A DNA stretch of 64,000 nt from Alitta virens (GCA_932294295.1 OW028583.1:3904501-3968500), one strand, 5' to 3'; positions 44,086 to 55,988 are shown, counted from the first letter of the stretch. Notes: generated by a model from the letters alone, not told the origin. Translations and numbers: made by a program.

Positions 44086-45280
44086 TAGTTTTTTTTTATG
44101 CGTCATCACAAGGCTTGTTTTTGCATGTTATGAGACATTTAGAAAGCTAAGCATGTTTTCAGTTATTGTGATTTGTAAGAATGATTTAATACAGAAAAAT
44201 ATGAATTGTATTTCAAACACAAAATAGCCCAAGTCGGTGCTAGATTTATGCAGCATAACAACATTTTTATTTTATTTTTTCAAAGAACGGATTATTTGTA
44301 ATTAGTTTATATTTAAATACTATGATTATATTTAAATACACATTTTTGTACTATGCCTGCATACTCAAATGTATGATATTTTTCTCGTTACTATATAAAA
44401 TTGCATGCGGTGTATTTTATTGTAATGTACATTGCAATTGGCAGACTTTTGAAATATGTGGTATATATAGCAGCTGTAGTGCTAAAGTGTAAATACATTG
44501 CTAGTGAAATATGTTACCATATTTACAATAATATCATTCTGATAACTAGAAATACAGAGAAATGTCCATTGAGTTTGCATTTTGCCGTCACACCAAAAAG
44601 TGTCCATGCTTTCAGATTTTGATGCACATTTAAACTGTAATTTAACTAACTTAGTGTACTTTATATAGCATCAGATTTTCTGGTATCATTGAAAATTGCA
44701 TGTCAGTGGCTACCTTGGGCTATATATATATGGGTATTTACTATATTAATATCTTTGTTATATATATACATACTGGATCTGGTCGTACAATTAAATATTG
44801 AGTTTTTATATTTTGTAAAATACAGGGTTAATTCAACTGTGTTAAGGTATATATATGCATGTAATATTTGTTAGAATACATGCAGATTGTTTTTGATTTA
44901 TATTATCATATACGGATACAATATATTTATGAATTATTATTGAATCAGAAATTCCACAATTGAAATAATTTCCATTATATTGCTCACATTTTCTTGCCTG
45001 AGATGTCAATATTAATCTTCATATCTACACACAGATTTATGTTTATGTAAAAAAAAAGAAAGAAAAAAGAGGTCCAATAGTATATAAAACATTTTTGTGC
45101 CTCGCTCTAAGTGACCGAAAATTAAATGCATGTATCATTATTCACGTTTATTTGCAATGTTTTCTGTTGAATCTTATGTATCTTCGAGTTGTTATTTTTT
45201 AACGAGTATATTTCATGCAGAACGTGTGAATATATATTTATCTTTTTACGATAATGTGTATTTTTACTGTTGGAAATTCA
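44086..45280. other. AT-rich non-coding stretch
   Basis: No gene or repeat recognised; short frames only. Confidence 0.4.
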
Positions 45281-45406
45281 AACTCGTACTCGTACACATT
45301 TTGAAGTACTCATAATCGTGCCCAAGTACATTGACCGAAGGTTGTACTTGTACTAACAGCATGGCTTGGTACTCGTACTCAAGTACATTCACCTGTACTC
45401 GTGCCC
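45281..45406 (+). repeat. GTACTC-type repeat, distant copy
   Basis: GACCGAAGGTTGTACTTG, GCATGGCTTGGTACTCGTAC and TCAAGTACATTCACCTGTAC align with 2470-2573. Confidence 0.65.
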
Positions 45407-45523
45407 CGACTTGGAATTGTATGTCTCTGCTTGAGTTGTGAAACATATACTCAGAATATAGATTTTTTGTGAAATATAAAAGATTGGTTTGACTTATAAT
45501 TTACCATGTTTACGGATTTAGAA

Positions 45524-45894
45524 GGGGAGAAAAGGTAACAGAGCCTACAGGGGGCACTACGTACGACCATACAGGTATAGGGCCGGTCCTGGGGCAGCGC
45601 AAGCAAGGCGGCTGCGTTTGGGCTCCGCACCTTAATAGGCCCTGCACAACGGTATTATTAGGTCACACTCAAACTAAAGAGAAAAGAAAAAAGTTTTCAC
45701 TTTCTAAAATTAGAGATAATTAGGAGGCAAATTGGTAGTGCTAGGACCGGTCCTGCGATCGTAGCATATAAAAAGACAATAAGATAATGTCACTATGCCA
45801 TTGTTGCATGGATGATGTCACAATATAGATGACATCATCAAACAATACTTATCTGCTAAGGTGACGGTGACCTCTTGTGGTACTTTTCCTCCCT
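45524..45894 (+). mobile_element. MITE GGGGAGAAAAGGTAAC split by another element
   Basis: The ends GGGGAGAAAAGGTAAC and GTACTTTTCCTCCCT match 9789-9977, as do ATGGATGATGTCACAATATA and AACAATACTTATCTGCTAAG. The left third is separated by the 184-bp insertion at 45572-45755. Confidence 0.8.
45572..45755 (+). mobile_element. hAT-like 184-bp element nested in a MITE
   Basis: It starts CAGGTATAGGGCCGGTCCTG and ends AGGACCGGTCCTG. The host flanks CGACCATA and CGATCGTA look like an 8-bp target duplication with two changes. Ends of the CAGGGCCGG type and an 8-bp duplication fit hAT elements. Confidence 0.65.
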
Positions 45895-46060
45895 ATTGAG
45901 ATCACAATGAGAATTACCAAGTATCATTTAATACATATCACATTAAATATATTTTGTGGATAATATAGAAAAGCAAATCCCAAATCATAATGTCTTTCTT
46001 TGAAAGAAGCTTTTTTAATGCATCACCCAAGTTATTGGTCCTGATACTGAAGTGTCAGGT

Positions 46061-46232
46061 GGGTGGGTTGATTAAGGCTTTACACGTCCTGTATTTCTGC
46101 ACCTGATGGGCTAATTAGGTCAGGCAGGGACCATGGCAATGAGATGATGGATGAAACAGCTTCCAACTTGGGCTCGACCGGGAATTGAACCCGGGACCCA
46201 GTGGTTGGGAGCCCAGCCCGCTACCACACCCC
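46061..46232 (-). repeat. tRNA-derived SINE (family 1)
   Basis: The reverse complement has GTGGTAGCGGGCTGGGC and GTCCCGGGTTCAATTCC, then TTGCCATGGTCCCTGCC. TGAAGTG flanks both sides as a possible target duplication. Confidence 0.75.
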
Positions 46233-46479
46233 TTTCATGAAGTGGTAAATTGCTCGTAAGATACAGAAGAATGGGAAAATCTTTCTAGTTTTTCAGCTTG
46301 GTGATTGCAAGTCTCATTTTTTCATTGAGCAGAGGATTCACCGAAAGTGCAAACATCTTTCTGTACAATTTCAAGCTGGAATGGGAGATACTGAAGCAGT
46401 AACACTGGTACTTCGATTTGGTTCACTAGAGTTTACCTTTGAATACTTGTATGGTGAATCTAGTTGGGCGCTCTTTCTT

Positions 46480-47310
46480 GGAGTTGACCTATGATGGGAT
46501 GGTAATGATACAACTGCAGCATAGCTAACTGGACCCAGACTGTTCTGCTAATCTGCGGGCCTGAGGAAAGGTTATCTCATGTTGCATTTATTGGTTGAAC
46601 TTCTACAAGTAAAGGCTAGATGGGCCTGACCGCAATTAATGCAACAAGGTGTTACAAGGGTGTTCTCGGGAATGAACATGTTCTGTTGAGCCACAATGGG
46701 CGCAAATCTCAGTGGTGGTGGATAAGGGCTTTACGTCCTGTATTTCTGCACCTGATGGGCTAATTAGGACAGGTAGGGACCATGGCAATGAGACGAAGGA
46801 TGAAACAGCCATCCAACATAGGCTCGACCGGGAATTGAACCCCAGCGCGCTACCACTGAGCTAGGCCCCCACCCCGCGCAAATCACAGATCTGGAACAAG
46901 TACAGCACATATGGCCATACTCCTGGCAGAGAAAACAGCGTAGGGATATAAGGGTGAAACTTACACCACTCAAATTCCACTGGGGCTCGATCAGGAAGTT
47001 TGGTACCTTCAAAAGTAAGAACGAGGAGCTGGGAAGAACCTGCCTTGGTTGGCAGATGGCAACAGTGCCACACTCCTCATTTAGAGTCCTTCCTGGAGCT
47101 CATAATCAGAGTATAAAATGCATTCACTGGACAACACAACTCCTTGGCAGGTGTTGAGTGTCCCATGTGCGACAACTTCCACAGGAGCCTCACCCAAATT
47201 ACGTAGATCCAGCAACTTCTTTGACTGTTGCTGATTAGCAGCTTGAATGAGGAGGGACCTGTCACCTGTCAGCATTAAAGTAAATATTCCTCTTATGTCC
47301 ATCACTGTTT
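46480..47310 (-). pseudogene. Decayed retrotransposon gag/ORF1 fragment with zinc knuckles
   Basis: Read on the - strand from 47305: FTLMLTGDRSLLIQAANQQQ, LDLRNLGEAPVEVVAHGTLN, then after a frameshift LLVLTFEGTKLPDRAPVEFE, WCKFHPYIP and a CCHC-like knuckle RCFLCQEYGHMCCTCSRSVI. A SINE interrupts it at 46713-46875. The frame then resumes as EICAHCGSTEHVHSREHPC and, after another shift, CINCGQAHLAFTC. This order (single-stranded nucleic-acid-binding region, then Cys/His knuckles) is that of ORF1/gag proteins of non-LTR and related retrotransposons. No reverse transcriptase was found next to it. Several frameshifts make it non-functional. Confidence 0.65.
46713..46875 (-). repeat. tRNA-derived SINE (family 1) with 13-bp target duplication
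   Basis: Flanked by GCGCAAATCTCAG (46700-46712) and GCGCAAATCACAG (46876-46888). It is inserted in the gag/ORF1 fragment. The B box (GGTTCAATTCC) is kept; the head is shortened by a deletion. Confidence 0.85.
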
Positions 47311-47729
47311 CAGAGCTTCAGCGTCACTTTCTCCCTTGTGTTAAGAAGGGCAATGTCGCACTGTTAATTTTGTCAAATTTTACCCCTAATGGGGGTGCCG
47401 GGCCAGATTGGAAAGTGCTTCGTGTTTTGCAAAGCGTGCTATGTGATTGGCTGAGGGAAGACTGGTCAAATACTGGGATGAGCTGGGTGATTAGTCAGGG
47501 TTTAGAAACTTTACAATTATAAAACTTTGTAATTTAACTATTTACTCTCATCTGTAGTTGTTAAATATAAAAAAATCAATCAATCAAAGAAAACAAAAAG
47601 ATTAAATTATTGATGGAAATTTTTTAGTATATTTTGCTGATACTCCCCAATGGCCAGGGTAAAAAAAGAAGAAGCTTTTTGTGACAAAGCATGACATTTA
47701 TTTTATTATACAGTGTATGCATCTTCCCA

Positions 47730-48075
47730 GGGCAAGTCCACTTACCGCGCAGCTTGCGGCATGGCCTTGCCATATCTCACCACAATGCTGTGGTTTTTTT
47801 CGCCATTGCCCTCTAGCGTAAAGACGCAACTCAAGTAGGTCAGCCAATGCAAGCGACACACCAGCGCTTTCAAACGTTCAACCGTCACTGCAGGTCACGT
47901 TGCTGCTAAATATGGATATGTTTCGTAAACACAAGCGCTTGATATCATTTGGCGCTCCACAAACGGTCGCAACCCCTCAAACTGGATATGCAAAAACCAT
48001 CTAATGAAGCCCATTTCTAGCAAGGCACATGTCGTAGCCGAGCAGAGGAATGGGGCTTGCCTTAGGAAGATGAGT
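47730..48075 (+). repeat. Repeat D, second copy
   Basis: Relative of 34528-34840; here it contains about 50 extra bases around GCGTAAAGACGCAACTC. Confidence 0.65.
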
Positions 48076-48263
48076 GTGTCATTACTTGTTTACATACAAA
48101 AAACATACCAATGGGAATAAAAAAAATGCAATGACAAATTTTGGAACCGAAACGATATTTTATATATTTCATAAAATATCCTGAAATAAGCCCCCGTAGG
48201 GGAGGAGTTTTAGATTACAATATGTATGACATAAATTTTGAAAATCATACTTATGTATTCTTT

Positions 48264-48502
48264 GTGTTTATTATCAATAAACAAAGTTTTATAAATTTGT
48301 AAAAATAAAACAATATATGAACAAGGAATTAGTTTCAGTAGTAATATATTGTCTGTTTATTATCAAAAAAAGTTATTGCTATTTAATTTAGTTTTTTGAT
48401 AATAAACAGACAATATATTACTACTGAAATTAATTCCTAGTTCAATATTGTTTTTTTTTTACAAATTTATAAAATTTTGTTTATTCATAATATAAACAGA
48501 GA
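48264..48502 (+). repeat. Long palindrome, arms about 105 bp, 21-base loop
   Basis: The left arm (to 48370) and right arm (from 48392) are inverse with few mismatches and small indels. The central 40 bases of each arm (around TAGTAATATATTGTCTGTTT) are perfect. Confidence 0.9.
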
Positions 48503-48535
48503 ATATAAAAAAATAATTTACAAATTTTTCAGTAT

Positions 48536-48586
48536 ATATATTACTCCTGAAATAGGCCCCAGGGGCCTATATCAGGAGTAATATAT
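48536..48586 (+). repeat. 25-bp near-perfect hairpin with single-base loop
   Basis: ATATTACTCCTGAAATAGGC then CCC pairs with GGGGCCTATATCAGGAGTAA; one mismatch. It lies 33 bases after the long palindrome and the word CCTGAAATA also occurs at 48180, before it. Confidence 0.85.
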
Positions 48587-49150
48587 AAGGGTTGATGTTA
48601 TTGCTATTTAATTAATTTTTGGTTTTCCAGCAGTGTCATACCATAATTAACTCCAGATTTACTCAGGAAAAATATTCTTTGCCATAATACAATTGCCCTT
48701 CAAAATTCAACAATGCCTGATCACCAGAATATATCTGAATAATCCTCTTTTAAATTCTTCATCCTAGGACAGAAATCTAAATTATCTCTTTATACATTTT
48801 TCTACAACTACACAAATGTCTTTGCAGATTTTGTTGAATCTTCTTTTCGCATCTCATCATAATATTTCAGTTGGAATGATCCGAGATCTTAGCAATGCAG
48901 AAAGCAGAATATCTCAAGAATTTATTTGCCCTCATACGTAAAATTTTTTAGAAGGGCCGGCCCTCCTGAACACTGAATATAGAAATCAAGGAGAACGATC
49001 ATACTGTCATAAGGCTACAAAAGTATAACAATCCTAGGAAATTTCCATAAGCATCTTTTGAGCATGCCCATCTGCAGAGCTCTGCTCCTGCCACAGGCCA
49101 GCCTGGCCACTTTAGGCCAAGTATTTAATCTGCACTGGGCCCTCCTCTGC

Positions 49151-49170
49151 AGAGAGAGAGAGAGAGAGAG
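49151..49170 (+). repeat. (GA) microsatellite
   Basis: About nine perfect GA units. Confidence 0.9.
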
Positions 49171-49457
49171 ACAGAATATCTGCAGGACAGCAGCCGAGTC
49201 TTGGCTATTTAGTCATGTATTCTTGAGTGAAGGCTGTAATTCTTTGGACTTGGTGGGGAACACACAGTTTGATATAACTATACAATAACCCATTCAACTT
49301 TACTTTGGACTCCCATCTTCATTTAACTTTAACTGGATTGTACTAAGGCTTCAGATCCTGGACCCTCACTGCTAAGCAAAATAACCACTTCATTAAACAC
49401 CTAGAAGCTTAAGTGCAACAATACAGGCGACCACTGAGCCCATGACATTTTGATGAC

Positions 49458-49606
49458 ATTCACATGCTACATCAGAACTAAGCATTTTAAAGTGGCCATA
49501 TTTCCTTGATGAAATTCACATGCTGTAACTTTAACTAAGCATTTTAAAGTGGCCCTATTTGTAGATGAAATTCACATGCTACATCGGGAATGAGCATTTT
49601 AAGTGG
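49458..49606 (+). repeat. Three tandem copies of a unit of about 55-58 bp
   Basis: Each unit has TTCACATGCTACATC or TTCACATGCTGTAAC, then TAAGCATTTTAAAGTGGCC. Confidence 0.85.
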
Positions 49607-49770
49607 CCATTCAAAATAATTCGGTGAAAGTAGTCCCCTTTTCCACAAGCATGTTTTGACAAAATTTTCTTGTATCCTTTTATGCTTGCAACATTAGAGT
49701 AATACCTGGCCATATCAAGATAGAAAACACAAAAGGCATTTGCCAAAGGCAGTGTAACAATTTAGGTGCT

Positions 49771-49878
49771 TGGCTAAATGTGCCACGTGCATTTTCCATG
49801 AGAAAGATAAATGCATGGAAAAAGCATGGTTTTTAGCTAATTATGAGGCAAAAACCGCGTGGCACAATTGGCCATGTA
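49771..49878 (+). mobile_element. MITE related to 23306-23456
   Basis: TGTGCCACGTGCATTTTCCA at the left and CGTGGCACAATTGGCCATGTA at the right; the interior is shorter. Confidence 0.65.
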
Positions 49879-50046
49879 GCACATCCTGATGTTAGTCCAT
49901 TTATTTTGACTCTCAACTTGTATGGTGACTAACATAATTTATACTGAACGATTGGTATCATTTTACTTAAAAGGTCATTCTTGATATATCTGGCAAATCC
50001 AGAGATACTATGTGTGTGGATGTTTAAAAAAAATATTGTGTGCAGG

Positions 50047-50405
50047 CAGGGGCATAGATTTATCTTGATGGTTGGGGGGGATGCAAGCCTACTTTGTCTG
50101 TCCCACTGTGACTTTCCCTCGCTAAAAACAAGTAGTAGCAGTTAATGCGCGGACACTGGCCAAGAGGTAAATTAATGGTGGATCACTTATGCCAAACTTA
50201 TAAACTTATACTGATATGTGATATCAAATGTTAAGTTGTTTAACAAAGCACAAATGTTCCAAAACAAAAGTGTGTGGAAAAAGGGCAATTTTCATTCGTG
50301 AATTTCAGGGGGGGGGGGGATGAATGCATTGATATTATCCCCCCCCCCCTTCTCAGAAAGTGGGGGGTATATATCCCCCTCAACCCCCCTGAATCGACGC
50401 CCCTG
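50047..50405 (+). mobile_element. MITE CAGGGGCATAGATT ... GAATCGACGCCCCTG
   Basis: The ends are inverse with mismatches. The interior has poly-G, then poly-C with GGGGGTATATATCCCCC. Part of it matches 1560-1660 in reverse. Confidence 0.65.
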
Positions 50406-51060
50406 CAAATGCAAAGAATAAAGAACTAACAATTATACCTGAAGTATTTATTCGGCTAGTTTTCGCATCACATAACCAATAATGAGACAGTTTGGGGTGC
50501 CAATATTAGTAATAATATTAACGTGTACAGATTTTTACACTGTGAAGCACTACATATATGTGAAAAATAGCGCAAAAAAAATTCAGAAGTTCATATAATA
50601 TAAGTATTCATAAATGAAATGAGTAAATTACACCACACACAATAAACTTAAAAACACGAACTGCGTATTTATCAGTAGCACAGAAAAATCAATAAGTAAA
50701 AAAAATTCGTAATTAAAAGAGACATGGCATACGGTGAATCTAGCACAACTAAAAAAAATCTACAAAACTTAGAAAATGTGAGCATAAGCGCTGCTCTCCC
50801 GTGTACATTCAGGTGAAATATTTCAATATTAAAAGAGCGTTATTTCGCCCGATGAAATGAAGCAAGATAAATTGTGCACCGACCACTCAGAAAAACAAGT
50901 TTTTTAAGCGACTAATGTTGAACTCATCTCGCTCTTTAACTTCCTATAACCCATGGATGATGGATCTAAATGAGGGTGCAGGGTAAACAGGGTGGTTAAT
51001 ATACCGTAGTATACAAATGTAGATTGCAGCAGAGCCAGTAGATTAGAGCCGAGTCACTTA

Positions 51061-51315
51061 GGGCAATTCCATTTAAAGTGTGGGGTGGGGACAGACAGGC
51101 TTTTGAAAAAGGGGGGTTCTCCAAAAGAAGGGGAGGGGGGGGGGGGGTTGACCAGTATTTTCTTTATCTCTTAGGGGTGGTTGACCAGTATTTCTAATAT
51201 CTTTATTTAGGCAAAAGAGGGGGTAGGGTGGCTCTTGGAAAAATAAAAAGGTGGAGGGGGTGGTCTGAAAATTGTCCTCCCCCCCCCCCTACCCAAATCT
51301 TTAAATGGAACAGCC
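51061..51315 (+). mobile_element. MITE with TIR GGGCNRTTCCATTTAAA
   Basis: Left GGGCAATTCCATTTAAAG, right CTTTAAATGGAACAGCC; inside GGTTGACCAGTATTT occurs twice. Preceded by TTA. Confidence 0.75.
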
Positions 51316-52049
51316 TTTAAGACTATTAGAACCTTATTGGTTGTGGACTACAATGACAGATGACATCACAATTGATGTTGTCTTTTTGATGGTGATTGTT
51401 CAGCGTTATGACATCATCCAGAACATCATCCACTCGTTTATATGACAATAACATTGTGACGCAGCTGCCTGCAACAGCAGAAGTGCAAATAAGTGGCTTT
51501 GCTCATCATTCTATTGGCTCATTATTCTATTAATTGGTGCCGAGTGTAGCAAGCGACAAAATGCTTCTAAATGAACCCCACCATGGCTTTAAGTGTTGTG
51601 ATGATAGAAATAATGAACTACTACTGAGATGCGAATGTGATTTAATAACTATATAATATCTTGAGCCGCAGTGCATAGGACTCAAAATAAAACCCAACCT
51701 TCCAACCCAATATGACATTTCTAACCCTCATAATGATGACCTTTTCTCATTTAGGTCAAGGTCAAATCAATGTCATTATATGGAACCCATCATACAATAC
51801 ACAACCAAATACAGAACCTCGAGCTGTGTGAACGTGTGCATTATGTTCGACACATGAAATTTCACTAACACCACAAAATATAAAATATAATGAAGTCACC
51901 ATGCATGCATACAATGAAGGCTAGACATAACTTAGCCACACATATTCTTATAAGTTAACAGAGGATAAAAGCACCACAAAACAATACTTTCAATTTTGTC
52001 AAAGCTTCATAAACAATTCAGATAAAAAGTGATGTTGCGAGGAAATTAG

Positions 52050-52241
52050 CAGGGATCGAAATAAGGTTCAACAATGGTAACCCGCTTTCCGGTTACCATA
52101 AACATTGATGTGGTAACCGCTCCTAACCACAACTGTTGTGACCAAATGATTTGACGTATTCTGTCGCGAATGGCAATCCATTCGCGTGAAATAAAAATTA
52201 TGGTAACCTGGACGATCGTTCTCGACTTATTTCGATCCCTG
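52050..52241 (+). mobile_element. MITE with TIR CAGGGATCGAAATAAG, 6-bp target duplication
   Basis: The ends CAGGGATCGAAATAAG and CTTATTTCGATCCCTG are exact inverses. AATTAG flanks both sides. Interior GGTAACC words as in 24281-24475. Confidence 0.85.
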
Positions 52242-52660
52242 AATTAGTCAAGACAAAAGTGACCATTGAGAAAATCTTGTTAGGTTACTGAAAAAGCTTT
52301 TTCTCTACGAACCATGAAATCAATAACATCCAGTATTAAGTGGATATCTGATGTGGATATTTAAATCTGTTGAGACAATATGTAAATTAAAATATCATAG
52401 AAATATATGTGAAAGCTGAAATGTCCCTTGATACATTATAGAGATTTGAACTTGCCAAATTTTAATAGTTAAAGCTACAACCTAAGTGGAAATTCTACAT
52501 GTTCTATTATACTAAATTATATAATCATATACGCGTTACTACTGTTTTGATTGATTTTAAAAAGCTCCATTAAGCAATTAAGCAGCCATACATTCAAATA
52601 AACTACACTAAAACATACGAAAGAGGCTTTTTTTTTGTTTTTGCAACAATAGGAGTGAAG

Positions 52661-52986
52661 TAGAGTGCGTCGTCAGATTACCGTGATCCACAGATTTATC
52701 ACCGTGTTTATGATGTTACCATGGTGTTGCTTTTTGGGGTTTTTTTTTAATATAAGAATAGCTCCCTCTCTCTCTCAATATTGTGATGGATCAAATGAGC
52801 GATATAAACGAGACACAGCAGTTGATCATGGAAAACTGAGGATCACGTAAACTGTGGATCACGGTATACCGTGGATCACGGCATACTGTGGATCACGGCA
52901 TACTGTGGATCACGGCATACTGTGGATCACGGTATACTGTGGATCACGGTATTCTGTGGATCATGGTACACTGACGACGCTCTCTA
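52661..52986 (+). mobile_element. MITE with TIR TAGAGNGCGTCGTCAG
   Basis: The left end TAGAGTGCGTCGTCAGATTA, then CCGTGATCCACAG, is mirrored at the right by CTGTGGATCATGGTACACTG, then ACGACGCTCTCTA. The right subterminal part has been amplified into the 17-bp array at 52851-52970. Confidence 0.75.
52851..52970 (+). repeat. 17-bp minisatellite, about 7 copies
   Basis: The unit is GTGGATCACGGYATACT. The same word, once and inverted, lies at the left end of the surrounding MITE. Confidence 0.9.
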
Positions 52987-53147
52987 TGGCTCCAAAGCTA
53001 ACAGTCACGGGGGTAGCTATCACAACAAGCAGACGTGCCAGGAGTAGGAGTCCACACTGATTAAGTCATTCAGACTAATTAAAAAGGCATGAGGGTCATG
53101 AAAGACGGTAATTCAAGCAGTTGAGGAGATACAAAAAAAATAAACTA

Positions 53148-53349
53148 CAGTGTTCCAGCGAGGCCATTTTAGCCCGAGGCTCCTTGCGCCATGCCCGATT
53201 TTGCCAGCGACATGCCCAAAATTAAGTGCAGACCCTTTTTTAAATATTTTTTTTGGCTTTTCAACTATTTGGGCGCCCTTGATGAGTCTATTTAGGTGCC
53301 CAAATATTCTTGTGCGCCATGCCCAATTCAAATCCAAGCTGGAACACTG
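53148..53349 (-). mobile_element. MITE with TIR CAGTGTTCCAGC, 5-bp target duplication
   Basis: The ends are CAGTGTTCCAGCGAGG and CAAGCTGGAACACTG; AACTA flanks both sides (53143-53147, 53350-53354). The interior GCGCCATGCCC words are the reverse of 41023-41241. Confidence 0.8.
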
Positions 53350-54272
53350 AACTAGAACAGGCAAGTGCAAAAACTAACAGCTTTATTCATACCATTTCAC
53401 TGCACGGAATTTGAATCGGCCGATTCCATTAGCCTCATCATAACAGAAACCATAACACGCTTCACTTCAGATTTGCATGGTCATATTTCATAAACATCTC
53501 TGGTGGCAGCTTGCATAGCGACACAAAAATGCTGGGTATATATATATATACAGACTTATTAAGATGGATGCTCATGTTGTTTTACTACGGCTTAACATTC
53601 TCTACTGTTCAGTCAATTAGATAAATGCATCAGTGACTGATCGTAGGGGTCAGTTAAATTTTGTACGATAAACTTTTAAATTCTGAAGCGAGACATGCCA
53701 TGGCATTTGTAAAGAATAGGCTATTCCGTCCGACTTCCTGCAGTGATTTTTTCATTATAATAATCTGCCCACTAACCATAATCTGCCAATATTTCTATAA
53801 AATTCTTCGGGTGATATCATATTGCTCATGCATTACAAGCAAACAATTTGGCACAGGGTTTTAAGGTACAAAATCCGAATAAATAGACGGTCTAACAGTC
53901 ATGCCACTGCATGTATATCACTCGCACACAAGGAATAATCTCATGGATGTTTAAGATAACTCGACGACACCATTGTTGGGTACACTATCCGGTACTCAGG
54001 GGTACTCTATCGGGTACTCCGTAATAACACTAACTGCTTTATACAAATATTTTGATTGGGGTGTTTTATCAGCAGTGTATAACATCATAAGCGCACATTT
54101 AAGGGGCTCAAAAACAGCTACTAGCCTCAATAACGAATGCCTAAGATAAGACAATAATAACAAGTCCGCTTGAAATGACTGGAGATATCAGGTGAATACG
54201 TAGAACTGTAAGATCGTAAGCCAATGAAAAGTATGAAAAGTCTTCAGTCACAGATAATTGGCCAAAAGCAAT

Positions 54273-54573
54273 GGGGGACTTTCAGGGCAACAGGGGGAGC
54301 TACATACCGGTCCTAAAAGCCATTGTTTGATGACGTCATCATCATTAAGTGCATTGATGACGTCACAATAGTAGTGAGGACCTGACTCGTTCCCGTCTTG
54401 AGTAAGGAGACAGGTCGGGTCTGTGAATCACAAACTGACATCACAATCTGTTTATGCTAGATATCAACCAATCAGATCACAGAAATCGCCAGACCCAACC
54501 CGAGTGTTATTCACTCAGGAGCCCAGAGAGGTGAGGACCGGCAGCTCCCCCTGTTAACTGAAAAGTCTCCCAT
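54273..54573 (+). mobile_element. MITE with TIR GGGGGACTTTCAGGGCAACA
   Basis: The left arm, about 45 bp ending GGGGGAGCTACATACCGGTCC, is mirrored at the right (GGACCGGCAGCTCCCCCTGT, then AACTGAAAAGTCTCCC). AACAGGGGGAGCTAC resembles part of 9789-9977. The middle (54380-54530) holds a second imperfect inverted pair around GGTCGGGTCTG / CAGACCCAACCC, perhaps a nested element. Confidence 0.7.
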
Positions 54574-54599
54574 TCTTCGCAGTCTAACATTAAAGACCC

Positions 54600-55814
54600 A
54601 AAAGCACAATGGAGGCTAATACAGACACAATCTTTGTCATAGACCTGTCTAGGTCGACCATCGACAATCTGAACCTGTGATACACATCATACGGAATTTA
54701 ACATCGTCAAATAAGATGGAAGTCTGCCCAGCATTCAGACTGCCTACAAGACCGACATCGACAGACAGAGCCCAGGTGGCGCCACATTCATTGATATTAA
54801 GTTTAGACCTTTTTGATACATTTAAAATACCACAATTTTAAAAATTCAGGCAAATTTTAGTTTTAACATACCTTTTCTGAAAAACTGCGGAATCAACACA
54901 AAACAGCCAAGCAAACATCAGCACCAAAGCCTATACTTAAGCTGGAGTCAGCAATCTACTTCAATTATTCTCTGTCCCGTCTGATTATAAAGGTTTAACC
55001 TTGAGCATTTCCATGTCTTTCTTACTTTTTCAGTCCCTCAATATATATTACTTGAGATTAAAATGTTAAGACCTTTATGACCTCCAGTTTAAATTCTAAC
55101 TTTAAACAAAGAACTTTTCAAAACCTTACATATGGCAACCTGAATTTTACCTATATCGAGCACGCATGCCTAACCATCATGATCTCCTTAACGAAGCCGG
55201 GTGGCAGACATCGTTACAACCATTTCAAAAATTCTACATCACCCCAATTGTTAAAGTTCTGCTTCTGCACAAGTGATTTGAATTTTTTCGTTTAAGAATT
55301 ACAAGTACACAAGCGGACAAAGCACAAAAGACAGTAAATACAGTCTACGATAAGAATAATTATGTACAGCTATATACATCTCATTAATCCTTCTTAATTC
55401 GCTATTTATACAACTTCAGTAATAACTTAATACATCCAGAATACCTCCAAGTATGTTGTTCATTTACACATCAAGATCAGAATAATTCAATCCTTTTCAC
55501 ATGATAAATTACAGTTAATTAATGCTGAGATCCGGAAGTTCAGGAATTACAGTGGATCATATGCCACTACAACCGTCTTGCACATTTCAGATATATATAC
55601 AAGTCGAATAAATAAAATTTTTGTTTAGACCGAACAACGGCAAACTTTTTTTTTTTAAAGTGTATAGAGAGCTCCGTTGTATCACGGTGACATTGTATAA
55701 CCATAAGATGGCGCACTGTGACAACACAACAATCAGTAGCTGCTGCCACCTAGGTTTTAGTTCGCATTTAACTTGTTTCTCATTACCAGAGTTGCCAACT
55801 CTTGGGATATAAAA
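54600..55814. other. Non-coding stretch
   Basis: No exon recognised. A diverged MITE piece of the GCTCCGTTGTATCACGG family lies near 55664-55700. Confidence 0.4.
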
Positions 55815-55988
55815 ATGTGTGGGTGGGTGGTACATTAGGGCTTTATGACCTTTTCTGCACCTGATGGGCTAATTAGAATAGGCAGGGACCATGACAATGA
55901 GATGAAGGATGAAACAGCCATCCAATTAGCTTCGACTGGGAACTGAAACCGGGACCCAATGGTTGGAAGCTCACTGAGCTAGGCCCCC
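55815..55988 (-). repeat. tRNA-derived SINE (family 1)
   Basis: The reverse complement has CTAGCTCAGTGAGC, GTCCCGGTTTCAGTTCCC and the family body (ATTGTCATGGTCCCTGCC; CCCATCAGGTGCAGAAAAGG). Confidence 0.7.

Noticed and set aside
52854..53060. Frame with DHGI/CGSR repeats
   Set aside because: Translation of the 17-bp minisatellite; no evidence of a gene.
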